Below are positions 1 through 6,220 of a DNA stretch of 9,509 bases, in pieces (the stretch's first letter is position 1; every line of letters starts with the position of its first letter). The position numbers were made by a program, and so were the translations under genes. Source of the DNA: Methylococcaceae bacterium (GTDB taxonomy: Bacteria > Pseudomonadota > Gammaproteobacteria > Methylococcales > Methylomonadaceae); contig CANNLO010000167.1 in assembly GCA_947505055.1 (NCBI GenBank), forward strand, positions 1-9,509, in the 5' to 3' direction. Under the pieces are notes generated by a model that saw nothing but the letters and a program-made list of their open reading frames with translations, had not been told where the DNA came from and made no database searches.

Positions 1-49
1 CAGTCTCAAAGAAATCCCTCAACCCCTTATGCTTAAAACTTTTTATCAT
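1..49 (-). CDS. higB: HigB-family toxin, N-terminal fragment (gene runs off the left edge)
   Basis: The minus strand from 49 reads MIKSFKHKGLRDFFET plus the first base of a Gly codon, then leaves the window. This is the characteristic opening of HigB toxins (plasmid maintenance killer family, RelE fold), which typically begin MIKSFKHKGL..FFETG. Family knowledge: HigB is a ribosome-dependent mRNA interferase whose gene normally comes first, followed by higA, the antitoxin and autorepressor. Here higA would lie beyond the left edge and cannot be seen. No strong Shine-Dalgarno is visible before the ATG (the bases just upstream are AATTAACA), and a perfect inverted repeat sits directly upstream. 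Only 16 codons are visible, so intactness and activity cannot be judged, but the match of these residues is very distinctive. Confidence 0.85.
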   Translation of the reverse strand, partial: MIKSFKHKGLRDFFET

Positions 50-55
50 TGTTAA

Positions 56-83
56 TTGTAAACCGATAGTTAACAGTTTACAA
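56..83 (-). promoter_or_regulatory. Inverted repeat upstream of higB, candidate HigA operator
   Basis: TTGTAAAC at 56-63 and GTTTACAA at 76-83 form a perfect 8-base inverted repeat around a 12-base centre that contains the palindrome GTTAAC. It ends six bases before the higB start codon, where a HigA-type autorepressor would be expected to bind. The arms are not followed by a T-run on either strand, which argues against a terminator. The operator role is inferred from position and symmetry. Confidence 0.5.
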
Positions 84-425
84 CACTTAGTTTTAAAAAT
101 GAATTGCCGCAAAGCAGTCGCCCAATACTGTCACTTCCGACCCATAGCGGTCTGTCATAAGTTAATGGGGCGATGTCAGAGGGTGTCTCGTATTTTCTAT
201 ACCCTGCTTAAGCTCAAGCGCACGAGAAAATTTGTATTAATACATCCCATACAGCCTAATATTATTTAGCGGAAAATCTGTTTATTCGATATATTGCTTA
301 GTCAATTGACGTAATACTAACTGTCGAGTGATTAATCGGATAGCCTTCACTAAAAATCTGAAAGCTATTTGATAAGATGCCATTGTCATACCTTAAATTT
401 TACGAGTTGATTGTTAAGATAAAAA
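84..425. other. Intergenic spacer between higB and the DUF2971 gene
   Basis: About 340 bases with no reading frame I would call a gene. It should carry the higBA promoter; TTAAAA with a weak TTAACT 17 bases on (minus strand, about 69-97) is only a poor candidate. Positions 108-119 read CGCAAAGCAGTC, which recurs on the opposite strand at 4889-4900 in another spacer. TCTCGT near 187-192 and ACGAGA near 222-227 are an inverted pair. No RNA gene is recognised. Confidence 0.5.
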
Positions 426-430
426 TCAAC
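406..430 (-). other. Hairpin overlapping the stop of the DUF2971 gene
   Basis: On the minus strand GTTGATT (430-424) and AATCAAC (412-406) form a 7-base stem with an 11-base T-rich loop. The first arm includes the TGA stop codon of the DUF2971 gene. It could stabilise the 3' end or act as a weak terminator, but the bases after the stem (TCGTAAAATTT) are not a clean U-tract, so I do not call an intrinsic terminator. Confidence 0.3.
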
Positions 431-1178
431 TGTCTCTTATGCCTGATTCTTTGATATGAATCATTTCCAAACCATTGGCTTTCAAAAGGGCCGTGACTTT
501 TTTTGAATATTCATCATCAGAAAAAGGCGAAATATATATTTCATTAATCATGGCTCTCAAATCCACATCAATTTTTCGAGCGTCAGGAAAGTCAAATTTC
601 GTAATCCCGCTCGATTCAGTTTCTTGTGAGTAAATGAAAAGGCGCAATTCCTTCTCAAAATCGTAATATGGTTTTTTTGTAGTTATAACTGCCAATTTTG
701 TCAGTTCATCAAGTTCAAGATAGGATTTATAAGCCACTTTCCCCATATAAAAACTCTCTTTTAAATCACCCACTTGATTTTCAATAGATCTTTTAACTGA
801 ACCTACTGTAGATTTTATTGCCACTCCGTTTTTACTCTCCCTTAGATATATTTTCCACAGTGCATATGACTCATGAGGTGAAATAGACCAACAGTTAACA
901 AAAATTGATTCTTTTGTGGGGCAGTGATCCCAATAAAAAGTCTCCAGCTTTCTCTCCAAGTCGTTTCCATAGATACCAGAAGACTGTAATTTTTTACGCT
1001 TAGATTTTAAAGTGTTGTGGGGTATGGATACTTCATACTGGTCTGTGAGCTTAGTTGCATTTGCTAAATAAAGTTTAGTATTAGTTATTAGATCTTCAAG
1101 CTTCAAGCCTGACATGTACCTCCATATCACGGTATTGCCATGTGGCGTTTCAATAAACTCGTTCGTATTAAATCTCAT
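426..1178 (-). CDS. DUF2971 family protein
   Basis: A 250-residue cytoplasmic protein without signal peptide or membrane segment. It matches the DUF2971 pattern in order: an IWRYM start with LYLANATKLTDQYE (about 18-49), the family's core CWSISPHESYALWKIY (96-111), GVAIKST (118-124), GKVAYKSY (146-153), the acidic/basic block YDFEKELRLFIY (172-183) and a closing INEIYISPFS (211-220). DUF2971 proteins are of unknown biochemical function and turn up often in accessory and mobile regions. The length is ordinary for the family, so the gene looks complete. The ATG at 1178 is preceded by AAAAGG about ten bases upstream, a usable ribosome binding site. It is about 110 bases downstream of the WG-repeat gene on the same strand, so co-transcription is possible. 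No catalytic residues can be assigned with confidence. Confidence 0.78.
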   Translation of the reverse strand: MRFNTNEFIETPHGNTVIWRYMSGLKLEDLITNTKLYLANATKLTDQYEVSIPHNTLKSKRKKLQSSGIYGNDLERKLETFYWDHCPTKESIFVNCWSISPHESYALWKIYLRESKNGVAIKSTVGSVKRSIENQVGDLKESFYMGKVAYKSYLELDELTKLAVITTKKPYYDFEKELRLFIYSQETESSGITKFDFPDARKIDVDLRAMINEIYISPFSDDEYSKKVTALLKANGLEMIHIKESGIRDS

Positions 1179-1291
1179 TTGCTTTAGACCTTTTCACGAA
1201 TGCACTTCTCGTGTCTTTTCTAGCAATCTGCCATACTGAGAAATCGCATTTTATATATTGCCTAACATTCATAAAAATGGGAGTTAATCAA

Positions 1292-2593
1292 CTATCTTGA
1301 AATATATCCCATTACTCTTTTATCATTTTTAATAACAGTTACTGGAATTAAATCGCTGCTGACTTTGAGCAAACTACCTGGGTATGGATTTTCATTTCTT
1401 TCAAATTGGGGGGTGATGACCATTTTCCCTTGTTTATCTATGAATCCGAATTTGCCTGTTTCATAATCACCAATCCTTACACTGGCCAACCCATTTGAAA
1501 AATTAGATGCGTCATCAAATTGAGGGTTAACGATCATTTTTCCTTGTTTATCAATGAAACCGATTTTGCCAGTTTTCTCATCACCAATCCTTACCAATGC
1601 CAGTCCCTCTGAAAAATTATTTGCGACATCAAATTGGGGGGTGATGACCATTTTTCCTTGTTTATCAATAAAACCGATCTTGAAAGCCTTATCTTCACCA
1701 ATTAGGACTCTTGCCAGTCCCTCTGAAAAATTATTTGCGCCATCAAATTGGGGGGTGATGACCATTTTCCCTTGTTTATCAATAAAACCGACCTTGCCTG
1801 TTTTGTTATCACCAATCGTTACGCCGGCTAATCCCTCTGAAAAATCATATGCGTCATCAAATTGAGGGGTGATGACCATTTTTCCTTGTTTATCAATGAA
1901 ACCGACCTTGCCTGTTTTTTCATCACCAATCTTTACCCTCGCCAATCCTTCTGAGAATTGAGCTGCACCAGCAAATTGGGGGGTGATGACCATTTCCCCT
2001 TGTTTATCAATAAAACCGACCTTGCCTGTTTTGTTATCACCAATCTTTACGATGGCCAACCCGTTTAAAAAATTACTTGCGATATCAAATTGGGGGGTGA
2101 TGACCATTTTTCCTTGTTTATCGATGAAACCGATTTTGCCAGTTTTCTCATCACCAATCCTTACCAATGCCAATCCCTCTGAAAAATTACTTGCGACAGC
2201 AAATTGGGGGGTGATGACCATTGTTCCTTGCTTATCAATAAAACCAATCTTAAAGGCTTTATCATCACCAAGGAAAATCCTTGCCAATCCCTCTGAAAAA
2301 TCACTTGCGACATCAAATATAGGATTGATGACCATTTTTCCTTGTTTATCAATAAAACCGTATTTTCCTGTTTTGTCATCGCCAATCCTTACCAATGCCA
2401 GTCCCTCTGAAAAATTATTTGCGACATCAAATTGGGGGGTGATGACCATCTCCCCAGTCTTAGTTGTTTTTAGAGTTTCTTTATTTTTATCATAGGAGGT
2501 ATTTAGTGTTTCATTCTCTGACTTATTACATCCAACACAAAGAAACATTGTTAATATTAAAAGCCCAATATGATTTGAAATTTTGTTAGTCAT
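1292..2593 (-). CDS. WG-repeat lipoprotein
   Basis: A 433-residue predicted lipoprotein. Residues 1-22 form a lipoprotein signal ending in the lipobox FLCVGC with Cys22 as the lipidated residue; Asn follows, so there is no Asp at +2 to retain it in the inner membrane. A short polar linker (23-46) leads to nine nearly identical 38-residue units (47-388) and a degenerate tenth (389-433) that ends MGYISR. Each unit follows GKMVITPQFD..A..FSEGLA, then V.IGD.KTGK.GFIDKQ, which is the WG-type repeat pattern (YGFID..GK.VI.P.F) with Phe or another residue in place of the usual Trp. Such proteins are thought to form beta-rich repeat domains, possibly for protein or ligand contact, and have no established activity. 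The start is supported by GGAAA seven bases before the ATG and by the signal peptide. It is the third of three exported-protein genes in a row. The repeats are highly similar at DNA level, so copy number is probably unstable. Confidence 0.88.
   Translation of the reverse strand: MTNKISNHIGLLILTMFLCVGCNKSENETLNTSYDKNKETLKTTKTGEMVITPQFDVANNFSEGLALVRIGDDKTGKYGFIDKQGKMVINPIFDVASDFSEGLARIFLGDDKAFKIGFIDKQGTMVITPQFAVASNFSEGLALVRIGDEKTGKIGFIDKQGKMVITPQFDIASNFLNGLAIVKIGDNKTGKVGFIDKQGEMVITPQFAGAAQFSEGLARVKIGDEKTGKVGFIDKQGKMVITPQFDDAYDFSEGLAGVTIGDNKTGKVGFIDKQGKMVITPQFDGANNFSEGLARVLIGEDKAFKIGFIDKQGKMVITPQFDVANNFSEGLALVRIGDEKTGKIGFIDKQGKMIVNPQFDDASNFSNGLASVRIGDYETGKFGFIDKQGKMVITPQFERNENPYPGSLLKVSSDLIPVTVIKNDKRVMGYISR
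1430..2455 (-). repeat. Nine tandem 114-bp repeats inside the WG-repeat gene
   Basis: Nine uninterrupted in-frame units of exactly 114 bases, with boundaries at 2455, 2341, 2227, 2113, 1999, 1885, 1771, 1657, 1543 and 1430. A tenth, degenerate unit occupies 1292-1429. Units 3 (2114-2227) and 8 (1544-1657) differ at about 5 of 114 positions by my alignment. Units 1 and 8 share an identical 68-base block (2382-2449 and 1584-1651). The coding strand has a C6 tract in the ACC-CCC-CAA codons of most units. Unit length is a multiple of three, so gain or loss of whole units keeps the frame. Confidence 0.95.
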
Positions 2594-2644
2594 TGTTAAT
2601 TTCCATTATTTTAAAACGTGGCATTATGTTTTTTCGAGACTACT

Positions 2645-2663
2645 AAGCTATAGTAAATAGCTT
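2645..2663 (-). promoter_or_regulatory. Perfect 7-base inverted repeat upstream of the WG-repeat gene
   Basis: AAGCTAT (2645-2651) and ATAGCTT (2657-2663) flank AGTAA. It lies about 50 bases before the WG-repeat start, in the 146-base gap after the 635-residue protein, where a promoter or operator would sit. There is no T-run on either side, so it is not an intrinsic terminator. The regulatory role is only inferred from position. Confidence 0.3.
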
Positions 2664-2739
2664 GCCGCTTAATTTTATCATTCACATCTACATATCACTT
2701 TGCCAACAGGAATGCTGGAAAAAGTTGTAATATGAAATT

Positions 2740-4647
2740 TTAAAGGCTAACTTCTTCAGTGTATTTAGGGTTAACTTGATAGCTGTCTGCTTTAAATCTA
2801 ATTAGAATTTCATTGGACTTAGGTAAAACAACTAACATTTCAGTAGGATTTATATATAAAGCTCGGTACGTTGTGTTGATTTCAACTGGAGAAGAAATTT
2901 CTGGAGTTATTAAATTTGAACTCTGTAAGTAGAATGGCATTCTTAAATTTCCAACGTAAACTAAACCCAGTTCACCCTCAATTTTTTTCATTAGCGCTTT
3001 GCTAATCCGTATATTCAACATCAAACTTCCAACGTTTCCACCAGATGCCTTATCCCCACTTTTGTATATCGTACCTTTAATAAAAGAGAATGATTTGTTT
3101 GGTTTCCCATCAAATGAATATGCTTCTGAATTTGAATTCACAAATTCAGCATTGCTAGGAAATGCTACCGCACGCTCAACATCTTTGAACTTTCTAACAG
3201 TTCTCTTTGCTCCAAAAGCATTTGAACCAACATAACTTCCTACTTTAGAAGAAGATCGTAACAATTCAAAAATTGCATTTTCTTTATACTGATTATAGAT
3301 TTCATCACTGCTCATTGAATGGTCGAAATAGTCATCTTCGTAAAGTAATCTTAATGTGGTGTATTGTGAGTAATTAAAAATTTGCGTATCTGGATTATAT
3401 TTAGTGGGATGATCCTTTAAATTTATAAATAGTTTTAGTTCATTATTAATACCAAGGCCATTCAATCTTGATTTATATTCATCTGAAGATTCGTATTTAT
3501 CCTTTTTAAGTTTACGGTTGGTGACTAGCTTACTAAATTCCTTATCAAAATTACTGATATTCTCTTTTTTCAAATCCCAGTTCACAATAGTCTCAACTGG
3601 AGAAGATACACTTTCATCGTTGTTTTTGTCTTTATTTAATTCTGATGTTAGGTTTGATGTAGGTTGACTTGAATCGGCCTTAATGACAACGTCAGCCTTG
3701 TTTGAGTTTTTGAGTGCTGCGCTTGAATTCCCTGTAGACTTTTCATTGAAAACAATACGACTAAATTCTGAAAACTCTGATTCTATGTCTAAATCGCTAC
3801 AACTCTTTGGAGGCCTTATACATGACTTATCCATGCCGACACCTTCAGAGTCACCCATGTAGACCATCGAGGCATCATAATGGCCGAGTTTAAGTGCTGA
3901 TTTCGCTAGGTAGTAGTATGCGAGGGTATTTCTAGTATTAAGGGTTGCAATTAGTCGCGCTAGTTCCGACCATTTTTCCTGCCTATCAAGTATTCCAAGC
4001 TCTTCGCGCGACGCATTAAATTTATTCCTACATTCCCCTGTGTTGCATTCAAGCCTTATTCCCTCCACACTGAAATTTTGATCATGCTTTACATCTAGGA
4101 CGCTATAGTTGGTTGAGTTAGGAACAGAATCTAGTTGTGCAAAGTGATTCAATTTACCTTCTTCACCAATATCAACTCCCTGGGTGACAGGTATGGCTAC
4201 ACCTTCGGTGTTTAATCGATATAAACCATCTTGTTTTATCTTGTAACCTAAAGGATATTTAGGCGGGACCTTCAATGCATCGCGATAAAAGTTAGGAATG
4301 CTTTCTGGATTTAAATTTCTATATTTATCTAAATAGAGCGTAAAGTCATACGACGGTTCCGATTTGACTTGAGATTTTAAGGAAAATCTTAACGTCTCAC
4401 CAAAGGCCCCACATTTAAGTATATCAGTCCTTTTAAGATCAAAATCAATGGTTTTGTTGGCTAAATCAATCTTAACTAATTTACCCTCTTGATTTCGATA
4501 ACTACCATTAAGTCCCTTTAGCGACTCATATATGCTTTTACTTTGGCAGGAGTCAGAATCACTTGAAAAAGCAAAAGCTGTATTTGCCGAATAAATACAA
4601 CTAAGAGTTAATAAAATGATATGTAATAATTTTGAGAGAAAATTCAT
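2740..4647 (-). CDS. Large secreted protein of unknown function
   Basis: A 635-residue protein with a classical signal peptide: charged start MNFLSK, hydrophobic stretch 7-22 and a likely cleavage after ANTAFA (26/27). No lipobox Cys is present, so I expect a soluble periplasmic or secreted product. Visible parts: an N-terminal beta-rich section (about 34-200); a single TPR-like helical hairpin at about 222-264 (WSELARLIATLN followed by LAYYYLAKSALKLGHYDAS); a Ser/Asn/Lys-rich linker (about 303-350); and a C-terminal domain from about 355 with KKDKYESSDEYKSRLN (381-396), a pattern I associate with a motif of the type E(T/S)..EY..RL in exported hypothetical proteins. Cys pairs C201/C206 and C276/C283 could form disulfides. 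I recognise no enzyme motif. The start is fixed by the signal peptide, but no good Shine-Dalgarno precedes it (GGCACCTACTAA), so translation may be weak. It stands alone, with 331 bases upstream and 146 downstream. Confidence 0.72.
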   Translation of the reverse strand: MNFLSKLLHIILLTLSCIYSANTAFAFSSDSDSCQSKSIYESLKGLNGSYRNQEGKLVKIDLANKTIDFDLKRTDILKCGAFGETLRFSLKSQVKSEPSYDFTLYLDKYRNLNPESIPNFYRDALKVPPKYPLGYKIKQDGLYRLNTEGVAIPVTQGVDIGEEGKLNHFAQLDSVPNSTNYSVLDVKHDQNFSVEGIRLECNTGECRNKFNASREELGILDRQEKWSELARLIATLNTRNTLAYYYLAKSALKLGHYDASMVYMGDSEGVGMDKSCIRPPKSCSDLDIESEFSEFSRIVFNEKSTGNSSAALKNSNKADVVIKADSSQPTSNLTSELNKDKNNDESVSSPVETIVNWDLKKENISNFDKEFSKLVTNRKLKKDKYESSDEYKSRLNGLGINNELKLFINLKDHPTKYNPDTQIFNYSQYTTLRLLYEDDYFDHSMSSDEIYNQYKENAIFELLRSSSKVGSYVGSNAFGAKRTVRKFKDVERAVAFPSNAEFVNSNSEAYSFDGKPNKSFSFIKGTIYKSGDKASGGNVGSLMLNIRISKALMKKIEGELGLVYVGNLRMPFYLQSSNLITPEISSPVEINTTYRALYINPTEMLVVLPKSNEILIRFKADSYQVNPKYTEEVSL

Positions 4648-4978
4648 TTAGTAGGTGCCAATTAATTTAATTATTTAGAGGTACATCACACAGAAATTTA
4701 AATTGATATAAATGTCTGCAGCTAGGAACTTTCGCTCTAGCCCGATGAAGAATTAAGCACGGTTAACCTATGCGGTAACTTTGTCCCCCTAGGCAGTATC
4801 ATCCCAAATTGTTGCACGTCTTAAATTAGCCCCTAGTGTCATTTATAAACGTCAGCTTTATGGCAAAGCAGCTCAATTAGGAAGCAATGACTGCTTTGCG
4901 TTGGAGAAATTTAGGTACCATATGGTCAGCGCCAACACTTAGCGGTCGTTCAAATAGTGCAGGAGTGTACTATTCTTC
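4648..4978. other. Intergenic spacer with a 9-base inverted repeat
   Basis: 331 bases between the 243-residue lipoprotein and the 635-residue secreted protein, with no gene I would call. GCAAAGCAG (4863-4871) and CTGCTTTGC (4891-4899) form a perfect 9-base stem around 19 bases, without a T-run, so it is not a clear terminator. 4889-4900 is the reverse complement of the 12-mer at 108-119. Two very short minus frames (for example 17 codons at 4789-4842) lack ribosome binding sites. The promoter of the secreted protein must lie in the AT-rich part near 4650-4720, but no convincing boxes are seen. Confidence 0.5.
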
Positions 4979-5710
4979 TTAGTTAGCAAGACCGTCCTCA
5001 GTCACTCTGAATTTAAGTGATTCAGTATCAGAAGAAAGAACTTTTAATCTGAAATTCTTGAATCTTATATATTCGTTCTTAATTTCATACGTTAAATTCT
5101 GAAAAAAAGCAGTGCGAGCTAAGTCCTCTGGAGAAAACTCTCTGTATGATAAAAAGACTGATTTTCCATCTGTACCGTTGTAAATTAGCTCCTGATTTAC
5201 GTATCCTCTAGAAGCATCAACTTTAGTTTTAACAACGTTATCTAAGTGGGCTGAAGACTCAACGGTATGAGCACGGTAAAAAAGTGAAGGAACCCAAACA
5301 TCAAAGCCATTCTTTAGATAGGTTTTGTCAATTGGCTTTCCGGTTGAGTCCACAGCAATAGCTAGCCTTATATGGTCATCTCTCGGTATCTGCATCATCG
5401 CGTATTCTTGACCATCTTCAGTTACATATCCACGTATGGGGTATTCATTTTTTTCAACAAGTTCTGTTGTAACGCTTCCTACAGTAAGATGAAAAGTTGC
5501 CGTAGGAGTGAGTGCAGGAGATTCTGTTTTTGTGACATAGTAATCCTTCACCCTAACAATAGGGTTGCCTACAAAAGTGTTCGCATCTGCGTTTATGGTG
5601 TAATTCTTCTCAAAAACGTGAGTAGTTTGTGAGATTGAATTGGCAACCGGCTTTACTGAAGCGCAAGCATTTAACAATAAAAAAAATGTCAAAATAAATA
5701 GTTTTTTCAT
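4979..5710 (-). CDS. Conserved-type hypothetical lipoprotein
   Basis: A 243-residue lipoprotein: MKK, hydrophobic residues 4-13, and lipobox LLNAC with Cys16; Ala follows, consistent with outer-membrane sorting. The mature part is predicted beta-rich. The C-terminal third, QELIYNGTDGKSVFLSYREF (173-192), ARTAFFQNLTYEI (198-210) and RFKNFRLKVL (216-225), resembles from memory a recurring domain of unknown function in proteobacterial lipoproteins, of the form ELIY.G..G....SYREF followed by AR.AF.Q.LTY and a closing FK strand. Function unknown. GGAAAA about eight bases before the ATG supports the start, much like the GGAAA of the WG-repeat gene. A promoter with a perfect TTGACA lies 79-84 bases upstream, and a strong terminator further up separates it from the integrase, so it is probably transcribed independently. 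Confidence 0.8.
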   Translation of the reverse strand: MKKLFILTFFLLLNACASVKPVANSISQTTHVFEKNYTINADANTFVGNPIVRVKDYYVTKTESPALTPTATFHLTVGSVTTELVEKNEYPIRGYVTEDGQEYAMMQIPRDDHIRLAIAVDSTGKPIDKTYLKNGFDVWVPSLFYRAHTVESSAHLDNVVKTKVDASRGYVNQELIYNGTDGKSVFLSYREFSPEDLARTAFFQNLTYEIKNEYIRFKNFRLKVLSSDTESLKFRVTEDGLAN

Positions 5711-5765
5711 ACTTTAATTTTCCATACTGTCTGTTAGTGATTTTTTCATATTTAATGTCAGTTAG

Positions 5766-5794
5766 ATATTCATACCTATGAAAGAATTTGTCAA
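5766..5794 (-). promoter_or_regulatory. Candidate sigma70 promoter for the 243-residue lipoprotein
   Basis: On the minus strand TTGACA (5794-5789) is followed after 17 bases by GAATAT (5771-5766), in an AT-rich setting about 55 bases before the ATG at 5710. The -35 is perfect and the -10 weak, so a shifted -10 (TGAATA) is also possible. Confidence 0.5.
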
Positions 5795-5951
5795 TAAAAA
5801 ATCTATATTCAAGATGATATTATTCAATACTGATTGTGTTACGTTTGATTTATTAATGGTTGAGTGACTGCTTATGGCCCGATGCTGCCTAACGACCTAT
5901 AAATCAAGCCACCTATAAGCCGTCATTCAAAATCACTGGATAATAAGTGAC

Positions 5952-5976
5952 AAAAAGGCCTCGGAAAACCGAGGCC
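5952..5976 (-). terminator. Rho-independent terminator downstream of the integrase
   Basis: A perfect 8-base GC-rich stem, GGCCTCGG with TTTT loop and CCGAGGCC, followed on the minus strand by TTTTTG. On the plus strand no T-run follows, so it works in one direction. It ends transcripts coming from the integrase side and insulates the lipoprotein promoter below it. It could also be the 3' end of a small RNA from the stretch 5977-6220. Confidence 0.87.
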
Positions 5977-6220
5977 GTTGCCACCACGCAAAGGCGGTAG
6001 CAAAGACACCTTGCGGGTATCTAATTGTTCCCTGGCGTTTGCAATAACGGCAGGCAGGACTTCTGTTGCAGGTGGGCTATGCCACCGAATCAAGTTTATA
6101 ACCAATCTGCGCCTGCAGTTCAGACTGGTACATTTCTTACATAGCCGAAGCTTTGAAAATGTTTGTCCTATTCTTAGTATAGTCACCACTGGGGTATGAG
6201 GGATCAATTCCGTAGTTTTT
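5977..6220 (-). other. GC-richer, possibly structured stretch between integrase stop and terminator
   Basis: About 244 bases that are visibly less AT-rich than their surroundings, ending directly at the strong terminator. On the minus strand a GGTGG/CCACC hairpin is visible around 6073-6088, and an imperfect stem (TGCCACC with GGCGGTAGCA) around 5979-6002. Frames on both strands cross it but use TTG starts without good ribosome binding sites; the minus-strand one (5923-6207) also runs through the terminator, so I do not call either. A long integrase 3' untranslated region or an independent small RNA would both fit. I recognise no RNA family. Confidence 0.3.

Noticed and set aside
1260..1266. 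GCCTAAC words here and at 5887-5893, which resemble integron attC ends
   Set aside because: Neither has a matching GTTRRRY partner at attC distance, and no attC-like palindrome lies between. The one-gene units with spacers look cassette-like, but the recombinase present is not an integron integrase.
1430..2455. Regular tandem array that could be mistaken for CRISPR
   Set aside because: The units are contiguous coding repeats of 114 bases with no unique spacers, and they encode a clear WG-type protein.
1554..2495. Long plus-strand and alternative minus-strand frames across the WG-repeat array
   Set aside because: They arise because 114 is divisible by three, so every frame repeats. They lack signals and sit opposite or inside a well-supported lipoprotein gene.
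5923..6207. 94-codon minus frame and 73-codon plus frame in the stretch after the integrase
   Set aside because: Both need TTG starts without convincing ribosome binding sites, have Cys/Arg-rich unlikely compositions, and the minus one runs through a strong terminator.
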